Shown one piece after another: positions 57,186 to 64,000 of a DNA stretch of 64,000 nt. A model generated the notes under the pieces. It saw only the letters and a list, made by a program, of their open reading frames with translations. It was not told the origin of the DNA and did not search any database. The stretch's first letter is position 1. Each line of letters opens with the position of its first letter. The stretch is from Curtobacterium sp. S6 (lineage in GTDB: Bacteria > Actinomycetota > Actinomycetes > Actinomycetales > Micrococcaceae): positions 62,001 to 126,000 of the forward strand of contig NZ_JHEL01000010.1 of assembly GCF_000710345.2 (NCBI RefSeq). Reading direction: 5' to 3'. The position numbers and the translations under genes were made by a program.

Positions 57186-58268
57186 ATGCATCGCCCCACG
57201 CAACGCGCCGTCGCCATCCTGACCGGAACGCTCCTCCTCGGCCTGGGTGCCACGGCCGCCCAGGCGAACCCGCATGATGGAACGGCCGCTTCACCGCAGG
57301 TGACCGGCTATTCCGACGCCCTCGACAAGGCGACCGCCGACGGCGCGGAGGTCGGCGGCCTCTCATCCATGGCGTACGACAAGCATCGGCACGTGTGGGC
57401 CTCCACGGTGGACAATCACGCGGACGACCCGGCGCGGATCTGGTTTTACTCGACCCCTCAGAACCCCCATATCACGGGAGATCCCCTGGTCCTGAGAAAA
57501 CCGGACGGCACCCCGTACACCGGCAAGACCGCCGACAACGAAGGTCTGGCGATCACGCCCCAGGGAGATTACCTCGTCAGCTCCGAAACCGAGCCGACCA
57601 TTCGGGTCTTCGGGCGCGACGGCGTCGAAAAGGCCTCCCTGCCGGTACCCGGGAACTTTGGCGTGACGGGCAAGTCCGCCCGGGGGCAAGCCACCGACAA
57701 TGCGACGCTGGAGGGACTCACGCTGAGCCCCAACGGACAGACGCTGGTCGCCTCGATGGAAGGCCCCCTCAGCGGCGACGTCACCGCCAACGACACGACG
57801 GCCCATCGACTTCTGGTCTATCGCAAGCACGGCCAAACCTGGAACCTGGAGAAGCAGGTCGGATACCGCACGCAGCCGGGAAACCGCATCCCCGAGGTCC
57901 AGTTCTACGGGAAGGATAATCTCCTCGTGGAGGAAGCCGCGTGGTCCGCCGACCGCGGCAATACCGCCGAGCTCTACGCCGTGACCAACCTCGACACCGC
58001 CCCCGACGTCACGGCGGTGCCGAACCTCGCCAAGGCCCCGGGGTGCTTCTTCCTGACGAAGTCGCGGGCGGTGGACGTGACGGCCTTACCGTCGCAGGGC
58101 GCCCCGGCTCATCAGACACAGACCAACCCCCTCATGGATAACTACGAGGGGATGGCCGTGACGGGCGGTCAGCACGGCGTTTACGACATTAACCTGATCA
58201 GCGACGACAACTTCAACCCGAACCAGATCACCCGCATCGTCTCCGTCAAGGCGTCGCTGCCGGGTTAA
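57186..58268 (+). CDS. Secreted phytase-like esterase-domain protein, second
   Basis: This 360-residue protein has a Sec signal peptide (QRAVAILTGTLLLGLGATAAQANPHD, cleavage probably after AQA) and an esterase-like-of-phytase propeller, divergent from the one at 54070: SSMAYDKHRHVWASTVDNHADDPARIWFY, DNEGLAITPQGDYLVSSETEPTIRVFGRDG, NATLEGLTLSPNGQTLVASMEGPL, MDNYEGMAVTGG and INLISDDNFNPNQITRIVSVKA. It is shorter and has no His-rich tail. The ribosome site is poor (no clear AGGAG before ATG 57186). It probably acts outside the cell on a phosphoester or ester, and its proximity to the other copy and an MFS exporter suggests related tasks. Confidence 0.82.
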   Translation: MHRPTQRAVAILTGTLLLGLGATAAQANPHDGTAASPQVTGYSDALDKATADGAEVGGLSSMAYDKHRHVWASTVDNHADDPARIWFYSTPQNPHITGDPLVLRKPDGTPYTGKTADNEGLAITPQGDYLVSSETEPTIRVFGRDGVEKASLPVPGNFGVTGKSARGQATDNATLEGLTLSPNGQTLVASMEGPLSGDVTANDTTAHRLLVYRKHGQTWNLEKQVGYRTQPGNRIPEVQFYGKDNLLVEEAAWSADRGNTAELYAVTNLDTAPDVTAVPNLAKAPGCFFLTKSRAVDVTALPSQGAPAHQTQTNPLMDNYEGMAVTGGQHGVYDINLISDDNFNPNQITRIVSVKASLPG

Positions 58269-58469
58269 TTCGGGGATTCATCCCTGCCTTTTGCCTCAAA
58301 AATACTGACCACCAGCAGGACCGCGCCCCACCTAGCCCACCGTCACCGTGGCCTCAATGGCGACGCGGTGGCGGCCCGGATCCTCGGCGGCGCTTCCGTT
58401 ATCCACAATTCCTGGTCCCACCCCGGGCCACGCTGCGTCCCACGGCCTCCCACGTGCGAAGATCAACTC

Positions 58470-60317
58470 GTGCACGTGGTCCTTCTCCTTGTCTGTCTTG
58501 TCGTCGCGGTTCTCGCGGGCGCCGCCCTGAGCGAGCGCCTTCGATTGCCCGCACCCATGGTTCTGATCGTTCTGGGCGCCCTCGCCTCGTTCTTGCCCTT
58601 CGTCCCGGACATCGAGCTGTCCCCGGAGATCGTCCTGTTCGGACTGTTGCCTCCCCTGCTCTATTCGACGGCGATCCAGACCTCGATCATCGACATTCGG
58701 GCCAACATCGGTTCGGTGGCTTCCCTTTCGGTGGCCCTCGTCGTCGCCACCACGCTGGCCGTCGGGGCGATCGTGCACGTTATCGCGCCGGACATTGGCT
58801 GGCCCGTGGCGCTCGCCCTCGGGGCGGTCGTGGCCCCGCCCGACGCCGTCTCGGCCAGCGCCGTCGCCCGCCGGATCGGTCTACCTCGGCAGATCGTGAC
58901 CGTTCTGGAAGGCGAATCGCTCCTCAACGACGCGACCGCGCTGGTGGCCCTCCGCGCCGCGACCGCGGCGATCGGCGGCGCCGTGACCGCCGGCGGGATC
59001 GGCCTGGAATTTCTCATCGCGGCCGGCGGCGGCGTCCTCGTGGGGCTCGCGGTGGCCTTTGTGGTGGTCAAGGTCCGGCCGCTCATCCACGACACCCTGA
59101 TCGACATGGGCATTTCCTTCGTGGTGCCGTTCGCCGCGTACCTGATCGCCGAGTCGTTCGAGGCCTCCGGCGTGATCGCGGTGGTCGTCGCGGGGTTGCT
59201 GATCGGGCATAAGGCGCCCGTGGTGCAGACCTCCGGTTCCCGCATCACCGAGCGCCTGACCTGGGCCACCGCCGCGTTCCTCCTGGAACACGCGGTCTTC
59301 CTGTTGATCGGCCTGCAGGCGGCGACGATCGTCGCCGGGGTCAACGACGACATGTCCCTGGGCGCGGTGATCGGATTTTGCGCCGCCGTGCTCGCCACGG
59401 TCATTCTGGTGCGCGTGCTGTGGGTCTGCGCGCGGCAGTTCATCCGCAACCTGCGGGTTCCGCACACGGAGCGGCAGCCGTGGTCGCACGCGATCGTCAC
59501 CTCGTGGGCCGGCATGCGCGGCGTCGTGACCATCGCGGCGGTGTTTGTGATCCCTCCGTCGGTTCCCCACTACGACATCTTGGTGCTCGCCGCGCTGACC
59601 GTGGTGCTTGGCACGCTGTACGTGCAAGGGCTGACTCTGCCGCTGCTCACGCGGTTGCTCAAGGTCAAGCCCGCGGACCCGGCCGAAGACGCACTCGCCC
59701 GTGCCACCCTCATCCACCAGGCCGGGGAGGCCGGGATGAAGGAATTGGGGGAATGCGCCGCCCAGGAGCCCCCGGGCGTACGCGAGGCGATCCGCGAGCG
59801 CATCGAGGAGCGGTCCTTCGCCGCGTGGGAACGGCTCTCCACGACGCCGGGCCACGAGGCGCCCAGCGACGCCTACGCGCGCATCCGCCGCCGGATGATC
59901 GCGGCCGAACGCGCCCGCGTGATCGCGATCCGCGGGAAGGGCAAATTCCCGTCTCACGTGGTCCAGGACGTGCTGAACACGCTGGACTACGAGGAATCGA
60001 TGCTCGAGCCGCCCGTGGAGTCCTCGGCCGAACCGTTCGCGGCGATCGGTTCGCGCGAGGGCGGATTCTGCGAGGAGCTCACCGCTTATCCGTCCCAGCC
60101 CTCCCCCGAGGCCCCGGTGTGTCAGCGATGCGTCGATGAGGGGACCCACACCGTCGCGCTCCGCATGTGCCTGGAGTGCGGCGAGATCGGCTGCTGCGAC
60201 AGCTCGGTCGGCAGGCACGCGACCGAACACTTCCACCGAACGGGCCATCCCGTCATGCAATCCGCCGAGCCCGGCGAGTCCTGGCGCTGGTGCTACGTGC
60301 ACCGCATCACGGCCTAA
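58470..60317 (+). CDS. CPA1-type Na+/H+ antiporter with a C-terminal UBP-type zinc finger
   Basis: This 615-residue protein joins a CPA1 monovalent cation:proton antiporter (residues about 1-400, 12-13 membrane segments) to a cytosolic tail. The antiporter part has VVAPPDAVSASAVARRIGLPRQIVTVLEGESLLNDATALV, with the Asp-containing sites of NhaP-like carriers, and WAGMRGVVTIAAVF. The tail has a helical domain (about 405-530) and, from about 550, a UBP-type zinc finger: CQRC, MCLECGEIGCCDSS, GRHATEHFHRTGHPVM and WRWCYVH, with Cys/His ligands complete. In eukaryotes zf-UBP binds the free end of ubiquitin; a bacterial role is not known. The start GTG 58470 has only a weak ribosome site. Confidence 0.85.
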   Translation: MHVVLLLVCLVVAVLAGAALSERLRLPAPMVLIVLGALASFLPFVPDIELSPEIVLFGLLPPLLYSTAIQTSIIDIRANIGSVASLSVALVVATTLAVGAIVHVIAPDIGWPVALALGAVVAPPDAVSASAVARRIGLPRQIVTVLEGESLLNDATALVALRAATAAIGGAVTAGGIGLEFLIAAGGGVLVGLAVAFVVVKVRPLIHDTLIDMGISFVVPFAAYLIAESFEASGVIAVVVAGLLIGHKAPVVQTSGSRITERLTWATAAFLLEHAVFLLIGLQAATIVAGVNDDMSLGAVIGFCAAVLATVILVRVLWVCARQFIRNLRVPHTERQPWSHAIVTSWAGMRGVVTIAAVFVIPPSVPHYDILVLAALTVVLGTLYVQGLTLPLLTRLLKVKPADPAEDALARATLIHQAGEAGMKELGECAAQEPPGVREAIRERIEERSFAAWERLSTTPGHEAPSDAYARIRRRMIAAERARVIAIRGKGKFPSHVVQDVLNTLDYEESMLEPPVESSAEPFAAIGSREGGFCEELTAYPSQPSPEAPVCQRCVDEGTHTVALRMCLECGEIGCCDSSVGRHATEHFHRTGHPVMQSAEPGESWRWCYVHRITA

Positions 60318-60341
60318 GTCATTACCGGAACAGGAGCCCCC

Positions 60342-62036
60342 ATGTCCGCACCCGCCATCGTGTGCCTCACCGCCGAACACGGCGACGTGATGACCTCGCA
60401 ATTCGACCGCTACGGGCGGGAATACTCGGTGCTGGTGGTCTCCTCCGCGGTCGCCGCCCGAGCGTGCATCGAGGACCTCCGGGCCCGCGATGTGCCGATC
60501 GTTCTGCTCGTCGCCGACACCACCGTGGGCATGGAAACCTTCAAGGGATTGCTGACGGACTTCCGCTCCCTGGTTCCGACGGCGCGCCGCATCGCGGTGA
60601 CGCCCTGGACCGACTTTCGGGAGCATGCGACGCACCTGCGCCGGAAGGTCGCCATGGGCTACTTCGACGCGCATCTGCTGATGCCCCGGGGCACCCGGGA
60701 CGAGGAGTTTCACTCGGTGATCGTGGATCTGCTGAACGACTGGGCGGCCACGGTGGGCACCTCGCAGGTGGAGACCGTTCAGGTCATCGCGCCCACGGGT
60801 CACCCCGGGGCCTGGCGGCTGCGCGATTATCTGCACCGGACCGGCATTCCCCACGGCCTGCACGCCCCCGACTCAGAGATCGGCCGCCGCATCCTCGAGG
60901 ACCACGAGGGCAAGGAGGCCCGATGGCCCCTCGTGGCCGTCGCGGGAGCTCCTGCGGAGCACTGTCCGGAGGTTCGCGATCTGGCCCGGCGCCTGCACGG
61001 TCGGCCGGATACGACGACGCTGGGCGAGGTCTCGGAGGTGCTCGACGTCGTGGTCATCGGCGCGGGCCCCGCCGGGCTGGCCGCCTGCGTGTACGCCTCG
61101 AGCGAGGGCCTGAGCACCGTCGCCCTGGAGGCCGAGGCCGTGGGCGGCCAGGCGGGAACAAGTTCGATGATCCGCAATTACCTGGGCTTCCCCCACGGGA
61201 TCTCGGGGATGAGGCTCGCGTTCCGGGCTCGGAGCCAGGCCACACGATTCGGTACGCGGTTTTTCACCGGCTGGGAGGTCACCGGGCTGGTGCCCGGCCG
61301 CGAGGGGCAACCTCATCGGGTCCTGACCGATGCGGGCACGCTGCACGCCCGGGCCGTGATCATTGCCAGCGGCATCTCGTATCGGCGGCTCGGCGTCGAG
61401 CGCATCGAGGAGCTCGTGGGGCGCGGGGTGAATTACGGGGCGGCGATGTCGCAGGCCCGGGAGGTCGCCGGTGGCGACGTCGTGGTGGTCGGTGGCGGCA
61501 ATAGCGCCGGTCAGGCCGCGGTTCATCTCGCTCGGTTCGCCCGGTCCGTGACCATCGTGATTCGGCGGCCGTCGCTGCGAGAGACGATGTCCGCCTACCT
61601 GATCACCGAGGTGGAGGCGAACCCTCGCATCACGGTCCGATCGGGCACACGCGTTTCGGACGGGGGCGCCGCCGAGGGACAACTGGCCTGGCTGGAGCTC
61701 ACCGATGTGCGGACCGAGCACCGTGAGCGGGTGGCGGCCCAAGGCTTGTTCCTCCTCCTGGGGGCCGATCCGCACTGTGAGTGGCTGCCCGAGGAGGTTT
61801 GCCGCGACGACCGCGGGTTCGTGCTGACGGGCCGCGATGTCCCCTCGGCGTTCTGGTCCAACGGGCTGCCGCCCGCGGAGCTGGCGACCGCGGTTCCGGG
61901 AATCTTCTGCGCCGGGGACGTTCGCTCCGGGTCGATGAAGCGCGTGGCCTCGGCCACGGGCGAGGGCGCCGGGGTGGTCTCCCTGGTGCACGACTGGATC
62001 GGCCGCCTCCAGAACCGGGGCCCCGCGGACGGGTAA
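60342..62036 (+). CDS. Response-regulator-like/thioredoxin-reductase-like flavoprotein without redox cysteines
   Basis: This 564-residue protein has an N-terminal receiver-like domain (about 5-125: AIVCLTAEHGDVMTSQF... VPIVLLVADTTVGMETF), a thioredoxin-like middle (about 145-215: VQVIAPTGHPGAWRLRDYLHRTGIPH) and a TrxR-like flavoprotein (about 230-560) with FAD motif VVVIGAGPAGLAACVYAS and NADPH motif VVVVGGGNSAGQAAVHLAR. Between them, where thioredoxin reductases have CXXC, it reads GVNYGAAMS, so there is no disulfide centre. The C-terminal FAD part reads GIFCAGDVRSGSMKRVASATGEGA. It follows the antiporter-UBP gene by 24 bases behind AGGAG and is likely co-transcribed, hinting at a redox/NAD(P)H signal for ion transport. 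Confidence 0.82.
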   Translation: MSAPAIVCLTAEHGDVMTSQFDRYGREYSVLVVSSAVAARACIEDLRARDVPIVLLVADTTVGMETFKGLLTDFRSLVPTARRIAVTPWTDFREHATHLRRKVAMGYFDAHLLMPRGTRDEEFHSVIVDLLNDWAATVGTSQVETVQVIAPTGHPGAWRLRDYLHRTGIPHGLHAPDSEIGRRILEDHEGKEARWPLVAVAGAPAEHCPEVRDLARRLHGRPDTTTLGEVSEVLDVVVIGAGPAGLAACVYASSEGLSTVALEAEAVGGQAGTSSMIRNYLGFPHGISGMRLAFRARSQATRFGTRFFTGWEVTGLVPGREGQPHRVLTDAGTLHARAVIIASGISYRRLGVERIEELVGRGVNYGAAMSQAREVAGGDVVVVGGGNSAGQAAVHLARFARSVTIVIRRPSLRETMSAYLITEVEANPRITVRSGTRVSDGGAAEGQLAWLELTDVRTEHRERVAAQGLFLLLGADPHCEWLPEEVCRDDRGFVLTGRDVPSAFWSNGLPPAELATAVPGIFCAGDVRSGSMKRVASATGEGAGVVSLVHDWIGRLQNRGPADG

Positions 62037-62105
62037 CCTCCCCCTGCCCCGGACCGAACCGGCGCGCCCGGCTCAGCCCAGGAGCGAGCCGACGCCCCAT
62101 TCCGG

Positions 62106-62140
62106 GCCCGGGCACCGATGGCCTCGCATCGTGCCCGGGC
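62106..62140. terminator. GC-rich hairpin after the flavoprotein gene
   Basis: GCCCGGGCAC (62106-62115) pairs with GTGCCCGGGC (62131-62140), continued inward by GATG/CATC after a one-base bulge. It lies 70 bases past the flavoprotein stop and before the uricase operon; no T-run follows. Confidence 0.6.
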
Positions 62141-62240
62141 TACTCAACAACCACGCGCCGCTTGACTTCACCCCAGTGATCCAGTTCACTGTCTATTAAC
62201 GGAAAACAACTTTCACAATATGAAAGCGGACGGAGTGGGT

Positions 62241-62735
62241 GTGAATCTCTCGGACTTCAACAACCTGAACCACGACGACGCGGTGGCGGCCATCCGTCCC
62301 GCGCTGGACATCCCCCGCTGGCTCGAGGCCATCGTCGAGGCGCGCCCCTTCGGATCCGTCGGCCAGATCGCCGACGTCGCCCGCACCGCGGCCCGCCCGC
62401 TGACCGACGAGGAGATCGACCGGGCCCTGGCTCATCACCCCAAGATCGGCGAGCGAGCCCACAGCGAGTCCGCCGAGGCCCAGCTCTCCCGGGGAGAACA
62501 GGCCGGCCTGGGCGAGGCTTCCGAATCGGCGGCCGAACAGCTCGAACGCGGCAACCGCGAGTACGAGGACCGGTTCGGCCACGTTTTCCTGATCCGCGCC
62601 GCGGGACGCTCACACGCCGAGATCCTCTCGGAGCTGACCCGCCGCATGAGCAATGACCCCCAGACGGAGCGGTCCGAAGTCGCCGAGCAGTTGCGCGAGA
62701 TCGCCGTCCTACGCATCGAAGGGATGCTCTCATGA
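62241..62735 (+). CDS. uraD: 2-oxo-4-hydroxy-4-carboxy-5-ureidoimidazoline (OHCU) decarboxylase
   Basis: This 164-residue all-helical enzyme converts OHCU to S-allantoin in the uricase pathway. It has the family pattern MNLSDFNNLNHDDAVAAIRPALDIPRWLEAIVEARPF, the catalytic His in ALAHHPKIGERA, the SRGEQAGLG segment, and YEDRFGHVFLIRAAGRSHAEILSEL. The start is GTG 62241, with GGAG 5 bases upstream; an in-frame ATG at 62220 is earlier but would add seven unusual residues and sits in what looks like the operator region (CTTTC-acaatat-GAAAG). It is first in the operon; its stop overlaps the hiuH start. Confidence 0.92.
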   Translation: MNLSDFNNLNHDDAVAAIRPALDIPRWLEAIVEARPFGSVGQIADVARTAARPLTDEEIDRALAHHPKIGERAHSESAEAQLSRGEQAGLGEASESAAEQLERGNREYEDRFGHVFLIRAAGRSHAEILSELTRRMSNDPQTERSEVAEQLREIAVLRIEGMLS

Positions 62736-63058
62736 GTTTCATTTCCGCCCACGTGCTCGATTCCGTCCACGGCCGCCCGGCCGAAGGAATCGACGTGACG
62801 CTCCTCCACGGCTCCGGCGAGAAGATCGCCGAGTCCGTCACCAACGAGGACGGCCGAGTCACAGACCTCGGCCCAGAGACCCTGGAATCCGGCCATTACC
62901 GGATCATTTTCGCGACCGAATCGTACTTCTCCAGGCACCACCTGGAGACGTTCTACCCGTTCGTCGCGGTGGATTTTACGGTGCGCGAGGAACAGGGGCA
63001 CTACCACGTGCCGCTGTTGCTCAGCCCGTTTGCGTATTCCACATACCGCGGCAGTTGA
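62732..63058 (+). CDS. hiuH: 5-hydroxyisourate hydrolase (transthyretin-like)
   Basis: This 108-residue enzyme hydrolyses 5-hydroxyisourate, the uricase product, to OHCU. It has the transthyretin-like fold and hallmark residues: His7 in ISAHVLDSVHGRPA, Arg in NEDGRVTDL, His in EQGHYHVPLL, and the diagnostic C-terminal tetrapeptide YRGS. The length is normal for the family. The ATG overlaps the uraD stop (ATGA), so the two are translated together. 78 bases separate it from the uricase gene. Confidence 0.95.
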   Translation: MSFISAHVLDSVHGRPAEGIDVTLLHGSGEKIAESVTNEDGRVTDLGPETLESGHYRIIFATESYFSRHHLETFYPFVAVDFTVREEQGHYHVPLLLSPFAYSTYRGS

Positions 63059-63136
63059 CCCAGGAGCCGACCCCAACGTCGACGATTGCCGATCCACCTA
63101 GACACCCGAAAATGCTTGCGAGCAGGAGAAAACACC

Positions 63137-64000
63137 ATGACTAACGTCATTCTCGGAAAAAACCAGTACGGCAAAGCCGAAAACCACGTCGTGCGCGTCA
63201 ATCGCGACACAGACCGCCACACCCTGCGCGACCTCGTGGTCACCTCACAATTGCGAGGCGATTTCCAGGACGTGCACACCACGGGCGATAACGCGCACTG
63301 CGTCGCCACGGACACCCAAAAGAACACCGTGTTCGCGATGGCCCAGAAGCACGACATCGCCAGCCCCGAAGAATTCCTCCTCACGCTCGCCGACCACTTC
63401 ACCTCGAGCTTCGACTGGGTCGACGGTGGCCGCTGGGCCGCGGAGGAACACCACTGGAACCGGATCAACGACAACGACCACTCCTTCGTGGCGAATAAGG
63501 ACGAGATCCGCACCGCCGTCGTGGTCGCCGACGGGTCACAGCGCACCGTGATCGCGGGCTTCCGCGACCTGACCGTGCTCAAGTCCACCGAATCCGGCTT
63601 CGAGGGCTACCCCAAGGACGAGTTCACGACCCTCCCGGAGACCCAGGACCGCGTCCTCTCCACGGACATCGCGACCCGCTGGCGCTACAACACGGACAAG
63701 GTCGACTACGACGCCGTCTACGAGGACGTCAAGAAAATCATGTTGGCCAAGTTCACCGACCACTACTCGCGCGCGCTCCAGGAGACCCTGTACCTCATGG
63801 GCAAGGCCGTGATCGAGGCGCACCCGGAGATCGACGAGATCAAGTTCTCGTGCCCGAATAAGCACCACTTCGTCTACAACCTGGCGTTCTGCGGCCTCGA
63901 GAACAACAACGAGACGCACCACGCCGCCGATCGTCCCTACGGCCTGATCGAGGCCACGATCCAGCGCGAAGGCGCCGCCGACGCCGAAGCCGCCTGGGCT
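63137..64000 (+). CDS. uox: Urate oxidase (uricase), 3' end cut by the window
   Basis: This cofactor-free oxidase turns urate into 5-hydroxyisourate with O2. The 288 visible residues show the tandem T-fold halves: VILGKNQYGKAENHVVRVNRDTDRHTLRDLVVTSQLRGDF, with the catalytic Lys (of GKNQYGKAE) and Thr (in HTTGDNAHCVATDTQKNTVFAMAQ), and in the second half FTDHYSRALQETLYLMG, IKFSCPNKHHFVYNL. A stretch of about 10 residues at the C-terminus is probably missing since the frame is still open at 64000. AGGAG lies 7 bases before the ATG. With uraD and hiuH it completes conversion of urate to allantoin; the xanthine dehydrogenase step is encoded 25 kb away on the other strand. Confidence 0.95.
   Translation, partial: MTNVILGKNQYGKAENHVVRVNRDTDRHTLRDLVVTSQLRGDFQDVHTTGDNAHCVATDTQKNTVFAMAQKHDIASPEEFLLTLADHFTSSFDWVDGGRWAAEEHHWNRINDNDHSFVANKDEIRTAVVVADGSQRTVIAGFRDLTVLKSTESGFEGYPKDEFTTLPETQDRVLSTDIATRWRYNTDKVDYDAVYEDVKKIMLAKFTDHYSRALQETLYLMGKAVIEAHPEIDEIKFSCPNKHHFVYNLAFCGLENNNETHHAADRPYGLIEATIQREGAADAEAAWA

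Noticed and set aside
58881-60863. 660-codon minus-strand frame opposite the antiporter gene
   Set aside because: His/Gly/Arg-rich shadow frame with no hydrophobic segments or motifs; the plus-strand antiporter is clear.
1-64000. CRISPR arrays, insertion sequences, prophage genes, tRNA and rRNA
   Set aside because: I found no spaced direct repeats, transposase or integrase motifs, phage structural genes or RNA-gene signatures on either strand.

Overview
The window is one continuous stretch of GC-rich, densely packed chromosomal DNA. Many genes begin with GTG or TTG, neighbouring genes are often coupled by ATGA overlaps, and an IdeR/DtxR-type iron box precedes an efeUOB operon. Tat-exported proteins and F-type polysaccharide genes add to the picture of a high-GC Gram-positive actinobacterium, probably an environmental, aromatic- and purine-utilising member of the Micrococcales. 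The genus is not determined. I see no rRNA, tRNA, insertion sequence, prophage or CRISPR array.

Left part (1-16900). A cut-off yoeB toxin and its yefM antitoxin are followed by an apparent gallate-type catabolic locus: a VOC extradiol dioxygenase plus LigK-, LigJ- and GalD/PrpF-type enzymes on the minus strand, with a divergent GntR regulator and an aromatic-acid MFS permease on the plus strand. Two matching inverted repeats mark likely operators. Next come efeUOB under an iron box, a PPOX-fold protein, two amidohydrolase-superfamily enzymes, a TPP-dependent 2-oxoacid decarboxylase and an orphan TIM-barrel glycosidase-like gene.

Middle (17200-31920) is an exopolysaccharide locus: initiating phosphoglycosyltransferase, three GT4 and one GT2 glycosyltransferases, Wzz-, Wzx- and Wzy-like proteins. 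Embedded in it is an unusual carrier-protein module: a holo-ACP synthase fused to an acyl carrier protein, an acyl-CoA-dehydrogenase-like flavoprotein, an atypical seryl-tRNA-synthetase-like amino acid:carrier-protein ligase, and a tandem alpha/beta-hydrolase. This is the best candidate for a poorly described system, perhaps loading and oxidising an aminoacyl group for glycan decoration.

Purine catabolism is split. Xanthine dehydrogenase genes (xdhC, FAD subunit, fused FeS-Moco subunit, mocA-like) lie at 31920-37646 on the minus strand, while OHCU decarboxylase, HIU hydrolase and uricase lie at 62241-64000 on the plus strand. Between them are an operon with a TetR regulator and a macrolide-type glycosyltransferase, and a scrambled accessory region (40539-45222) in which a tetR/secreted-protein cassette exists in two reciprocally damaged copies around a GT2, an epoxide hydrolase and an HD protein.

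The right part also holds an SDR enzyme, a permease divergent from an aminotransferase/RpiR/glutamine-synthetase-like/amidohydrolase/M20 operon (a split FluG arrangement), two secreted phytase-like esterase-domain proteins (one with a His-rich tail) flanking an MFS exporter, and a Na+/H+ antiporter fused to a UBP-type zinc finger next to a thioredoxin-reductase-like flavoprotein without its redox cysteines.
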